From JAAYKT01 sp964408955 (GTDB lineage: Bacteria > Bacillota > Clostridia > Lutisporales > Lutisporaceae): 64,000 nt of DNA. The translations under genes were made by a program, and so were the position numbers. The stretch lies in NCBI GenBank assembly GCA_964408955.1, contig CAYPBK010000002.1, forward strand, positions 90,844 to 154,843, read 5' to 3'. Numbering within the stretch: position 1 is the stretch's first letter; each line of letters starts with the position of its first letter. A model generated the notes under the pieces. The model was not told where the DNA came from. It searched no databases and was given only the letters and a program-made list of their open reading frames with translations. Shown piece by piece: positions 8,916-17,376 of the stretch.

Positions 8916-10271
8916 TTACGCCATTGCAATTCCAAAAGCAAGGTATAACAGCGCGCATATTGCAAGCTGGATTAATCTATATGGCGTAAGCACTTTTGAT
9001 GTATCAACGGGGCTAACATCACAAGCACCTGATGGTAAAATTACTGCGTCAGATATTGGAGAAAATATGTCTCCAAAATGTGAGCCACTAATGCATGCAC
9101 CGACAGTTAGGGGTATACTGATACCAGTAGATAATGCCAGTGGCAATCCTAATGGGAAAATAATTACAGCTGCAGCGCCAAGACTACCTGTTGTGTAAGA
9201 GATAAAGCAACAGATTAAAAATGCGGCAACTGGTATTAATGACGGAGCAAAATTCTCGCCCAAGATTTTAATAATATATGAGGAAAAGCCCAATTCATTT
9301 ACTACCTGGCCAAAGGTAAATGCAAATAATAGAATCAAATATACAGGTACCACATCACGAAATCCATTTACAAATACTCCTGTAAGCTCATCGAATTTCA
9401 CTCTGCCAGAGAAAGTGGCATATAATGCAGATGTAACAGATCCTACAAGTATTGCGGCCGTGACAACAAGCCTTCCTTGTAGATATGAGAATAAGGGAAT
9501 GGAAATAACCAATGCAGCAAATGGTATTAATAATGCTTTTGCATCTGATACAACTTCAGGTCCGCCCAAAAGTTCAATAATTACCGGATCTTCTTCAATA
9601 GTTACATCCTTTTGTAATGCTTCCTTTGAAAGCTTTTTAATGTATCCAATATCCGGTATAATGCCATAAACATAAAGTAAGGTCATTAAAAGTGTAACTA
9701 TGGGGAAGAACTGAAAAGGTATTGCCTGTACATAAACTGTATACCCGTCATAGCCTTCAACCGCAGAAGTTATAAGGCCTGAAAAGAATAGTATATATGC
9801 CGTAAAAGGTAAAAGTGATGCAAAAGTATCTACAGTTGAGGTTACTATAAGCGGAATTTTTTGCACCGGCATTTTATTTTTTATTGTACAATTTTTCATG
9901 ATACGCGGAACACAAAGATTCGCTAAGTTCTGACTAATGCAAAAAAGTATTGAAAACCAAAATATCGCAACGGAAGTCTGTTTTGGTGTGCTAAGTTTTT
10001 TATTACACCACTCACCAAAAGCTTTAAATCCGCCTGCTCTTTTTACAAACTGTAACATAATACCTACCAATATTATGCAAAGTAATACATTACTATTGCT
10101 TTGTAAGCCTTTAGTCATGTAAACGTCAAGCAGTGGGGGAATAAATTTAGTACCATTAATAATAACTGAACCTAATACAATTCCGGCAAAAAGTGAAACA
10201 ATTATATTTCTTGTCACCAATGCTAAAGCAATAACGAGAATCGGGGGAATTAATGATAGAACTGTGTTCAT
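8916..10271 (-). CDS. NhaC-family Na+/H+ antiporter-type transporter
   Basis: 451 residues with about 11-12 hydrophobic segments. The family motif is GACISGSHFGDIFSPISD (about residues 384-401), followed by a second acidic residue in PSGACDVSPVD. It is only distantly related to the NhaC-type protein at 1850: the motif spacing is alike but the termini differ. First gene of a leftward operon with the dipeptidase-like amidohydrolase. An inverted repeat and the divergent GntR gene lie upstream, making that regulator the likely controller. The transported ion or amino-acid-like substrate is unknown. Confidence 0.85.
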   Translation of the reverse strand: MNTVLSLIPPILVIALALVTRNIIVSLFAGIVLGSVIINGTKFIPPLLDVYMTKGLQSNSNVLLCIILVGIMLQFVKRAGGFKAFGEWCNKKLSTPKQTSVAIFWFSILFCISQNLANLCVPRIMKNCTIKNKMPVQKIPLIVTSTVDTFASLLPFTAYILFFSGLITSAVEGYDGYTVYVQAIPFQFFPIVTLLMTLLYVYGIIPDIGYIKKLSKEALQKDVTIEEDPVIIELLGGPEVVSDAKALLIPFAALVISIPLFSYLQGRLVVTAAILVGSVTSALYATFSGRVKFDELTGVFVNGFRDVVPVYLILLFAFTFGQVVNELGFSSYIIKILGENFAPSLIPVAAFLICCFISYTTGSLGAAAVIIFPLGLPLALSTGISIPLTVGACISGSHFGDIFSPISDAVILPSGACDVSPVDTSKVLTPYRLIQLAICALLYLAFGIAMA

Positions 10272-10404
10272 TTTTTTCTCCTTTCAAATTAAATATTTTT
10301 TTCTACATACTTTAAACACCTAAAATATAAGCATTTCTAAGTATGTAGTTATACTAAATATACTATAAAAACTTTAATGGGTATTTTTAAAAACAAACTT
10401 AAAA

Positions 10405-10430
10405 TTTATGCTTTAAAATCAAAGCATAAA
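10405..10430. promoter_or_regulatory. Palindromic operator candidate for the GntR regulator
   Basis: Arms TTTATGCTTT (10405-10414) and AAAGCATAAA (10421-10430), perfect, with a 6-nt centre. A third half-site, TTTATGCTTA, lies downstream near 10538, and a 13-base piece of the same sequence is found upstream of the other NhaC-type gene (1808-1820). The location between divergent genes suits FCD-GntR autoregulation; binding is inferred. Confidence 0.5.
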
Positions 10431-10489
10431 CCAGGTTTTATCCATGAAAATAAGAGCAGATTTGTTTTTATAAAGTTTAAAAGGTCTAT

Positions 10490-10517
10490 TTGCAAACTGT
10501 GTCGATTATTGTATAAT
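10490..10517 (+). promoter_or_regulatory. Sigma-A-type promoter of the gntR gene
   Basis: TTGCAA (10490-10495), a 16-nt spacer, then a consensus TATAAT (10512-10517), about 86 bases upstream of the start codon. Confidence 0.6.
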
Positions 10518-10603
10518 TAAATATAACATGTCGCTAAATATTTATGCTTAATAATAAATCATATCAACTTTGAAGCCTTTATTTTTTATAAGGAGTTATT
10601 AAC

Positions 10604-11326
10604 ATGACTATTGAAGAAAAAAAACCTTTAGACTATCAAAAAATAATTCAAATGAAAAGAAAACAAAACCCGCTATTGCCCCTATACATGGTTATATATG
10701 ATATTCTAAAAGATAATATAATGACTTGTGAGTTCCCTCCCGGATACAGGTTAAAGGAGAACGAACTATCAGAACAATTTCAAGTTAGCAGAACTACAAT
10801 AAAAAATGCAATGGATTCTCTCCAATTCAGCGGGCTGATAACAAAGGAAGGCGCCCGAGGTATGTGCGTTCAATATGTATCTCTTTCCCAATGTAATCAA
10901 ATAAGTGAATTTCGGCGCCTAATGGACCCAATAGTTGCAGGATTGGCCTCAGTGAGAAAAACCCAGCAAGATCTAGATGAGATGTATAAATGTATAGAGG
11001 GTTGTGCCAGCGAAGAACCTAATCTTTTTCTCTCTGCGGATAGTTCTTTTCATTATGCTATTTATGTTGCAGCTAAAAATGAATACTTATTAAATGCATA
11101 TAAACAGATTGACACAGATCGCAAGCGTTTAAATTACTATGTAATTGGTATTATAACCAAGAAAAAACAATGGCAATTTTTAAGCAGTATTCGTGACAGA
11201 ATGAGAGAAGGTCACTTAGAGATTTACAAAGCAATAGAAAAAGCTGATACTATAACGGCTCAAAAACTTGCTCGAAAGCATATTGGGCTTTCTCTTATAC
11301 AAGATACAATGGAACTGATTAAATGA
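10604..11326 (+). CDS. GntR-family transcriptional regulator (FadR/FCD type)
   Basis: 240 residues. The winged helix (about residues 24-90) carries the GntR signature: PPGYRLKENELSEQFQVSRTTIKNAMDSLQFSGLI. The C-terminal all-helical FCD-like domain (about 100-235) has the expected Asp/His pattern (FRRLMDPIVA, DSSFHYAIYVAA), which binds a metal and a carboxylate effector in this family. SD AAGGAG is 8 bases upstream. Divergent from the NhaC-type/amidohydrolase operon, so it probably senses that operon's acidic substrate. The N-terminal 20 residues before the helix-turn-helix are unusually Lys-rich. Confidence 0.9.
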   Translation: MTIEEKKPLDYQKIIQMKRKQNPLLPLYMVIYDILKDNIMTCEFPPGYRLKENELSEQFQVSRTTIKNAMDSLQFSGLITKEGARGMCVQYVSLSQCNQISEFRRLMDPIVAGLASVRKTQQDLDEMYKCIEGCASEEPNLFLSADSSFHYAIYVAAKNEYLLNAYKQIDTDRKRLNYYVIGIITKKKQWQFLSSIRDRMREGHLEIYKAIEKADTITAQKLARKHIGLSLIQDTMELIK

Positions 11327-11362
11327 CATAAGTTTAGTCTATAAATATTGGGAAGCTCAATA

Positions 11363-11722
11363 TTATTTTGCGATGCAATTATTAAGTATAATTGCCAAAA
11401 ACTCTAAATCGCAATCCCCGACATTTTCAATTCCGTGGCCATCACCATCTTTGCATTGCATCATATCACCCGCTTCTAAAATATGCTCCATATCATTATC
11501 AAAAACTTTTGCTTTCCCTTTTAAGATATAGTATATTTCTGTTTCTCCTTTATGCTGATGATAACCAATAGATCCACCTGGCGGTATTGTAGCTTTTCCA
11601 AAAAATGAACCGGCACCATATGAATCCTCAGCATTTAAAAAGCATACCGCATCTACATGCAATTTCCCATCTCGTATGTTTTCATAATGTTTTTTTATTA
11701 GTTCTGCTTCTTTTTTTATCAT
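11363..11722 (-). CDS. Cupin-domain protein
   Basis: 119 residues, a single small cupin barrel. Cupin motif 1 is visible as GSIGYHQHKGETEIYYILKG (His, His, Glu: metal ligands) and motif 2 near DMMQCKDGDGHGIENVG (last His). Such small cupins act as isomerases, epimerases, dioxygenase-like enzymes or sugar/acid binding proteins; the sequence does not decide. It follows the M24 gene on the same strand after 16 bases and is probably co-transcribed with it. Its stop lies 37 bases from the end of the convergent gntR gene; no strong terminator is visible between them. Confidence 0.8.
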   Translation of the reverse strand: MIKKEAELIKKHYENIRDGKLHVDAVCFLNAEDSYGAGSFFGKATIPPGGSIGYHQHKGETEIYYILKGKAKVFDNDMEHILEAGDMMQCKDGDGHGIENVGDCDLEFLAIILNNCIAK

Positions 11723-11738
11723 TATTAATCTCCTATCA

Positions 11739-12938
11739 TTAGTAATCTAAGCATATCATATGCTGTGGGAAACGGCTCATCCTCTTCCCACCTTCTTTTG
11801 TTACTACATAATTGTCAATACAAATGGCAGCCAGATCATCATTTTTACAACGTGGATGCATGGAAAAATACATGTTCTCTTTAAATACCATAGTCTCCTC
11901 ACTACAAAATATGGGTCTGTCCACAATATCATAACCCTGACCATGGGCATAAAACTTCGTTTCCGGGAAATAACCTTTTTCAATTAATCTTTTATTACCC
12001 TCATTAAATATGTCCTTTGCCGCAATACCGGGCTTGCACATTGCAGCCAAGTCATTCTCCAAATCAACAGCATCATTCCATGCTTTAATCGAAGCATTAG
12101 AAGGCTCACCCATACAATAAGTGCGCCCGATTTCTGCCCAAAACCCACCTGGGGCAGCCAATTCAATTAATAAATAAACAAAGTCACCCTTATTTATTCT
12201 ATTGTTCTGATATAGATACAAGTTCCCTCCGGGCGATGTCGGGTGAGCGCCCACTAAAACAACAAATTCCGTACAAAACATATCGTCCGCCATCTGCCTT
12301 AAGGCAAGAGCAACCTCTCGTTCTGTCCTACCTACACGTAAAATAGTAGGAACTGCCGCCAGTATATCCTCATGAAGCTGCACAGCTTTTTGACATAACG
12401 ATAGCTCGTATGGTGATTTGATTGCTTTTATTTCATCCATTATATCAGAAGCATCCACTAATTCAACGTTTATTAATTGCTCCTTTATATATTTATAAAG
12501 GCCGGCGGGAATAATATTCATTGCTATAAAGCCAATCCTTTTCCAATTATTTTTCTTTATGATTTTACACATTTCCTCTGCCGGATAATCATTAGTATAA
12601 AAAATTGAAGGTAAAAAAGGAACCGAAATATTATTAATTATATTATGGCTGCCAATATACGGTCCATAAGCAACTCCTCCCCATTCACCATGACCTATAA
12701 CACTAATCCCATTTTTTGAAAATAATATACCATGGGGATATACACCAACTTGTAAATCTGAAAGATATTTTTGTACGCCCCCAAATACACGATCAGAACC
12801 CCACATAACTAAACAATCGATTCCTTCTTTATCCATAGCGTCTAGGGTAAGAACCCACCTGCGCTCCATTTCTTCACGGGATGTTTGAAAACGGAATCTA
12901 TTATCCGATTTTGACTCAAAAGAAAATCTAGAAGCCAT
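11739..12938 (-). CDS. M24 (creatinase/prolidase-fold) protein with altered metal ligands
   Basis: 399 residues in two parts: a creatinase-type N-terminal domain (1-170) and the pita-bread M24 domain (175-399). The five usual metal ligands Asp-Asp-His-Glu-Glu read Glu259, Glu269, His332 (AHGQG), His361 and Asp375 here, so only the His is standard. That makes ordinary Xaa-Pro aminopeptidase chemistry doubtful; creatinase itself works without metal. The ATG at 12938 is chosen for the AGGAGGAG five bases upstream; the frame is open ten codons further. It pairs with a cupin gene. A C-N hydrolase of the creatinase type is the most economical reading. Confidence 0.75.
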   Translation of the reverse strand: MASRFSFESKSDNRFRFQTSREEMERRWVLTLDAMDKEGIDCLVMWGSDRVFGGVQKYLSDLQVGVYPHGILFSKNGISVIGHGEWGGVAYGPYIGSHNIINNISVPFLPSIFYTNDYPAEEMCKIIKKNNWKRIGFIAMNIIPAGLYKYIKEQLINVELVDASDIMDEIKAIKSPYELSLCQKAVQLHEDILAAVPTILRVGRTEREVALALRQMADDMFCTEFVVLVGAHPTSPGGNLYLYQNNRINKGDFVYLLIELAAPGGFWAEIGRTYCMGEPSNASIKAWNDAVDLENDLAAMCKPGIAAKDIFNEGNKRLIEKGYFPETKFYAHGQGYDIVDRPIFCSEETMVFKENMYFSMHPRCKNDDLAAICIDNYVVTKEGGKRMSRFPQHMICLDY

Positions 12939-13345
12939 TTTTCTCCTCCTCTTAATAGTTATATCCAAGCATAATTAAAGAAAATTTTTAAGTCATAAGC
13001 AAAATAGTAAAGGTGATAAAGAAAAGTGTAACACTATTAACCAAGCTTTTAAATATTCCTAAAGATACTTTTCAAGCCGATGTTGATATTAGTATAACAT
13101 TTTCTAATGCTTAATTCGTTTTTACCTTAAGTAATTCTAATTTAAATTAAGAATATCTTCAAGCTAATTTAGACTATTCCTTTAATATTATTTATAATCG
13201 AATCTACATTAGGCTGTAAAAGTAGAAAACACCTTAATATAATAAGATAGTATTGTATTTATCTGATTAGTTGGGAATTCTATTAGTTGAACACATATTA
13301 ATTGGTTTTATAAATAGTAAAATTCCAGAAATGATAATATAGAAA
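12939..13345. other. Intergenic region without a gene
   Basis: AT-rich; it contains the upstream region of the M24/cupin operon and the downstream region of spmB. A short palindrome AGTGTAACACT lies at 13025-13035. I see no convincing terminator hairpin or coding sequence. Confidence 0.4.
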
Positions 13346-13855
13346 TTATCCAAAGAATCTATTCCAGATAAATATTGCTGTCAGTATTCCTGTCAACTCT
13401 GCTACGAGAGAGGCGATCAATGTATGCCTTATATTCTTTATTCCCACGGAGCCATAATATACTGTTATGGTATAGAAAATTGTTTCTGTGCTGCTCATTA
13501 TTGTGGACGCAATATTCCCCGTTAAGCTATCCGGTCCTACTTTTTTTAAAGTATCTGCCAATATGCCCAAGGAGCCGCTCCCGGACAAAGGCTTCATTAT
13601 TATTAAAGGAAGGAGCTCCTCGGGTATTTTTAAAGCCCTGGTTATCGGCCTCAGCCCATAAAACACAAGCTCCAACCCCCCGGAAGCCCTTAGAATGCTT
13701 ACGGCCAAAAGCATGGCTGTAATATAGGGGAATATCCTTAAGGTGATTTTCATTCCTTCCTTTGCCCCTTCAATGAAAGTATCATATACCTTTACTCCTT
13801 TAATTTGACCGTAGGTTAAAATGACTAATATAATGATGGGGATAATCAAATTCAT
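13346..13855 (-). CDS. spmB: Spore maturation protein B
   Basis: 169 residues, four to five membrane segments of the nucleoside-recognition (Gate) domain, with the SpmB features FIEGAKEGMKITLRIFPYITAMLLA and KPLSGSGSLGIL and SSTETIFYTITVYYGSVG. It acts with SpmA in the dehydration of the developing spore core. The start codon overlaps the spmA stop by one base (TAATG), the usual spmA-spmB arrangement. It is one of the two genes that mark the host as an endospore former. Confidence 0.93.
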   Translation of the reverse strand: MNLIIPIIILVILTYGQIKGVKVYDTFIEGAKEGMKITLRIFPYITAMLLAVSILRASGGLELVFYGLRPITRALKIPEELLPLIIMKPLSGSGSLGILADTLKKVGPDSLTGNIASTIMSSTETIFYTITVYYGSVGIKNIRHTLIASLVAELTGILTAIFIWNRFFG

Positions 13856-14439
13856 TAAAATCTGCCGCCCTTCTTCTCAAAAATCCCGCAGCAGACTAAT
13901 CCCGCAATAGATGCTACAAAGGAAGTAATAATTGATGGGAAAATTATTGCTCCTGAGTTGTTAGAGCCAAGAGCAGCTCTTATAGAAATGACTGTTGAAG
14001 GTATTATGCATATAGGAGCACTGTTTATCACTAAAAATCTGCACATTGCATTGCTGGCAATATCCTTTTTACTATTTAAAGTCTGAAGCTCGGCCATTGC
14101 TTTTAGCCCTGCAGGAGTCGCGGCATTGCCAAGACCCAGCATATTGGATGTTATATTCATAATAATAGCGCCCACAGCATTACTTTTATCCGGTATATCC
14201 TTAAAAATAAATTCTATGATAGGACTTATAATTATACCAATTCTTTTTACCAAACCTGCCTTCTCTGCTACTTTTAATACCCCGCACCAAAGCATCATGC
14301 TGCCTAGTAATCCTAAAATCAATTCCAAGGACGATTTTAGAGAATTAAATATCTCTTTGTTAAGCAGTTCCATTTTTCCGTTTGTTGCAGCAAAAATAAC
14401 CCCAAATGCAATCATAAAAAACCAAATTTTATTGATCAT
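13855..14439 (-). CDS. spmA: Spore maturation protein A
   Basis: 194 residues with about five membrane segments. SpmA hallmarks are visible: the N-terminal MINKIWFFMIAFGVIFA, the central IIMNITSNMLGLGNAATPAGLKAM (nucleoside-recognition domain) and NSAPICIIPSTVISIRAALGS. Membrane protein of the sporulating cell, required for normal spore-core dehydration and heat resistance in Bacillus and Clostridium. Co-transcribed with spmB; the membrane glycosyltransferase upstream is transcribed the same way but with a 56-base gap. Confidence 0.93.
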   Translation of the reverse strand: MINKIWFFMIAFGVIFAATNGKMELLNKEIFNSLKSSLELILGLLGSMMLWCGVLKVAEKAGLVKRIGIIISPIIEFIFKDIPDKSNAVGAIIMNITSNMLGLGNAATPAGLKAMAELQTLNSKKDIASNAMCRFLVINSAPICIIPSTVISIRAALGSNNSGAIIFPSIITSFVASIAGLVCCGIFEKKGGRF

Positions 14440-14495
14440 AAAAACCCCGCCATAGCTTTAATTGATTATTAAAATCTATGGCAAGGCAATACTTT

Positions 14496-15932
14496 TTAGT
14501 ACAGTTTGTATATATAATATTCCCCTTCACCCAGCTTTAAAAAGTTATTTTCCAAGTAGCTCCTATAGCTGCCGTCATCTTGGAAAATAGTGCCTCCAAG
14601 TGGACTAAAGTACTTGGCGCCTCTTTCAATATAGTATTGAATCTCTGCCTCTGCACCATTTGGGACTCCATCATAGTATTTAATATTTGCCCTCCACCCG
14701 CTTCTCCTTGATTGATTTAACAAAGCCGGCTCCTGGGTTCCGATGATAATCAAATCATTCTTGTCCGTATATTCATTAATAACGGCAGATTGTTTTAGCA
14801 TATTATCCTTCTCTTTAAAAAAACAATCTGCATCGATATAGTTCCATATTGTTATTACCAATAAACCTAAAAAAACTCCCGCTATCGCTTTTCTACTTTT
14901 AGCAAGTTCCCCTAAGGTTTTACCTGCAAATAAAGCAGCAACGGGAGTTATAAATATAAAATAATACCTTAGCTTAATGACAGATGCAATTGCAATCACT
15001 TCGATCAGCATTGCCATAGTCCAAAAAATAATGGGATACTCCTTATCCCATTCAATATCCAGCAAGCCTATTATGATTAAAGGTATAAGTCCAAGGGAAA
15101 CAGCCGCTGCTATTTCTATTACCGTCAATTTATAATTTGCCAGTTGGAAAAACGCTTTTCCTGACTTAGGTATAATATGTAATAACCCTATTTTACTTAC
15201 GAAATCGAATTTAGCTATGCTTCTAGACCATAAAAAATATATTATATTGGGTATGAAGATTATTAGTGCAAAGCCCCACAACTCCCATTTTCCAAGAAAC
15301 CTCAGCTTGTATTTTTTTAGCAACATTAAAACCATTGCCAATCCGATAAAAGCCGTAGGAGTTTTTTGAGATATGGAAAGGCAAGTAAATATGGCAGAAA
15401 GGATTAATAAACCATTTTTATTACTATCAAACCATTGGGAAAAAAAATAAAATGCTCCTGTGAAGAAGAATAACGCTGCTGACTCCGGCATAATCGTTCT
15501 CGTATAAAATATATTCATAGGCATTATAGAATAAGAAATGACAGAAAACCAACCTGCCTCCCGACCATAATATTTTTTAGCTATCATATATACAAAAATT
15601 GTAGACCCCAGAAAAAAAATTATGGGTATGATTCTGGCTAAAAAATAATGATAGCCGAAAACTTTATATAAAATTGCAATGGCAAAGGTAGTAATCTGGA
15701 ACTCCAACTGCACATAATTAGGCTTTTCTCCATCGTAATTAAATTGTGGATATAAGATGTTAAACCTATCTTCAACAAAGTTACGTGCTATGGACTCTGT
15801 ATCGCTTTGCCTCCAATACTCCCCCTGCTCACAAGGGCAATTGTTTATGTAAGGAATTCTCGTGAGAAAAACAAAAAGAAAAACTAAAAAAGTTATAATA
15901 AATGTAAAGGATTTGCTTTTTATATGTATCAC
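14496..15932 (-). CDS. GT39/ArnT-type membrane glycosyltransferase
   Basis: 478 residues with about 11 hydrophobic segments. It resembles the PMT_2/ArnT family: an acidic pair in the first outside loop after the first helix (EYWRQSDTESIARNF), a central region of closely spaced helices, and a C-terminal globular part (about 390-478, with NQSRRSGWRANIKYYDG). Such enzymes transfer a sugar from a polyprenyl phosphate donor onto a protein, lipid or polymer on the outer face of the membrane. Acceptor and sugar are unknown. No glycan gene cluster surrounds it. ATG start with no obvious partner gene. Confidence 0.75.
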   Translation of the reverse strand: MIHIKSKSFTFIITFLVFLFVFLTRIPYINNCPCEQGEYWRQSDTESIARNFVEDRFNILYPQFNYDGEKPNYVQLEFQITTFAIAILYKVFGYHYFLARIIPIIFFLGSTIFVYMIAKKYYGREAGWFSVISYSIMPMNIFYTRTIMPESAALFFFTGAFYFFSQWFDSNKNGLLILSAIFTCLSISQKTPTAFIGLAMVLMLLKKYKLRFLGKWELWGFALIIFIPNIIYFLWSRSIAKFDFVSKIGLLHIIPKSGKAFFQLANYKLTVIEIAAAVSLGLIPLIIIGLLDIEWDKEYPIIFWTMAMLIEVIAIASVIKLRYYFIFITPVAALFAGKTLGELAKSRKAIAGVFLGLLVITIWNYIDADCFFKEKDNMLKQSAVINEYTDKNDLIIIGTQEPALLNQSRRSGWRANIKYYDGVPNGAEAEIQYYIERGAKYFSPLGGTIFQDDGSYRSYLENNFLKLGEGEYYIYKLY

Positions 15933-16022
15933 CTAATCTGTAGATAATTGAAATTAAACATAAGTTAAAATCTTCGATATCTTTATATTACCCTGTAATT
16001 TATAGTTTATGAAAGCAAATAT

Positions 16023-16059
16023 AAAGCTATGCCCGGTTTTTATCGTCGGACATAGCTTT
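16023..16059. terminator. Hairpin terminator after the aminotransferase gene
   Basis: Arms AAAGCTATG (16023-16031) and CATAGCTTT (16051-16059) with inner CCG/CGG pairing, 35 bases past the stop at 16094. The T run is short on the minus strand. Confidence 0.65.
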
Positions 16060-16093
16060 ATTAAAAAAGGGATTATTTATATCATCTATCTAT

Positions 16094-17239
16094 CTATTCT
16101 ACAAGCTTCTTTTGCAATACTCCTACGCCTTTACCTAATTCTACCTCTGCGCCTACCCTGTACAATGCCCTTTCTATAGTGGCAATTACAGAAACCAAAT
16201 CGTGCTTATCTACATTGCCCATGTGCCCAAGTCTGAACATCTTGCCTGCATACGCGCCTAAGCCGCCTGCAACAACTATGCCTTCCTCTGCCAATAAGCC
16301 TCTGAATTTTACATCGTCTATTCCTTCGGGGTAAATCAGATTGGACAAAGTTACCGCTCTGTTGCCTTCCTTGGCAAGCGGCTTAAAGCCTAAAGCTTCC
16401 ACTGCACATTGCATAGCTCTTCCAACCTTTTCATGCTTTTTATATCTGTTCTCTATGCCTTCTTCCTTTATAATCCTTACGGATTCTTTTAACGCCCAAA
16501 TCATGTTTACTGCAGGAGTCGCATAGTACTTTGAGGGATCCTTCATGATAGGCAGCCATTTGTTAAAATCAATATAATACTCGGAGATATCCCCAAGGCT
16601 TTCTCTTCTTTCCATAGCTTTTTTGCTTGCCCAAAGCATGGTAAGACCAGGCGCTACTCCAAAAGCTTTTTGAGTTCCTGTTAAAAGTACGTCTATACCC
16701 ATATCATCTACATATTCCGGCTCTCCGGCAGTAGCACAAACGCCATCTACAATATAAAGGGTTTCGGGATACTTTTTCATCATTTCCCCGATTTCAGCTA
16801 TAGGTGCGCAAACTCCCGTTGATGTATCAACATGGGTTACGGTTATAGCGGCATATTTCTTTTCCTTAAGCTTCTCTTCTATTTTCGCTACGGGAACTAT
16901 TTCTCCCCATTCACTGGATAATATGTCTGCGTTTAGGCCTTTCCTTTTACAAAGCTCTATAAAGCGATCGCCGAAAAATCCGTGAGATACAATAAGTAAA
17001 TTGTCGCCTTTCTTAAGAGTATTAGCTATTGCCATCTCCATACCCATTGTGCCTGTACCGGCTACAACAAAAACCTCTCCACTGCATTTGAACAGTGTTT
17101 TTAAATCCTCTACCAGCTCTTTAAAATCCTTAACAAAAGCCGGATCACCAAAAGCAACAGTTTCTCTGCCCATTTGATCTTGAATAGACCTCACAACAGG
17201 TGTAGGTCCCGGTATCATTAATAGTTTACGAGTTTTCAA
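16094..17239 (-). CDS. Class V aminotransferase (alanine/serine-glyoxylate or PucG type)
   Basis: 381 residues, full length. Fold-type I PLP enzyme: N-terminal MIPGPTPV, GTGTMGMEMA phosphate-binding loop (about 61-70), SGVC-like region HVDTSTGVCAPI (about 136-147), VDGVCATAGEPEYVDDMGIDVLLTGTQKAFG with the aldimine Lys in TGTQKAF (about 192), and a C-terminal RLGHMGN that binds the substrate carboxylate. The family transfers amino groups to glyoxylate from Ala, Ser or ureidoglycine. It is a paralogue of the gene at 35750. The TTG start at 17239 follows GGAG at a good distance. It stands alone between two hairpin-bounded units. Confidence 0.85.
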   Translation of the reverse strand: MKTRKLLMIPGPTPVVRSIQDQMGRETVAFGDPAFVKDFKELVEDLKTLFKCSGEVFVVAGTGTMGMEMAIANTLKKGDNLLIVSHGFFGDRFIELCKRKGLNADILSSEWGEIVPVAKIEEKLKEKKYAAITVTHVDTSTGVCAPIAEIGEMMKKYPETLYIVDGVCATAGEPEYVDDMGIDVLLTGTQKAFGVAPGLTMLWASKKAMERRESLGDISEYYIDFNKWLPIMKDPSKYYATPAVNMIWALKESVRIIKEEGIENRYKKHEKVGRAMQCAVEALGFKPLAKEGNRAVTLSNLIYPEGIDDVKFRGLLAEEGIVVAGGLGAYAGKMFRLGHMGNVDKHDLVSVIATIERALYRVGAEVELGKGVGVLQKKLVE

Positions 17240-17376
17240 GAAAACATCTCCTTTACTATTGTTAAATTTAACTTTACTTATATTGATATAATAACTTTCT
17301 TATCCTTATTAGTCAAGGTTTTAGCATAAAAAACTTCTTATATATCTTAGCCAAAAACTAATAATTTTAATAAACA

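Larger units (their letters stand above)
10272..10603. other. Divergent promoter region, nhaC-type operon / gntR
   Basis: It contains a perfect 10-bp inverted repeat (10405-10430), a sigma-A-type promoter for the GntR gene (10490-10517), and a further TTTATGCTT half-site near 10538. Confidence 0.6.

Noticed and set aside
11739..12938. Standard Xaa-Pro aminopeptidase annotation
   Set aside because: The fold fits but four of the five metal ligands do not, so I used a neutral name.
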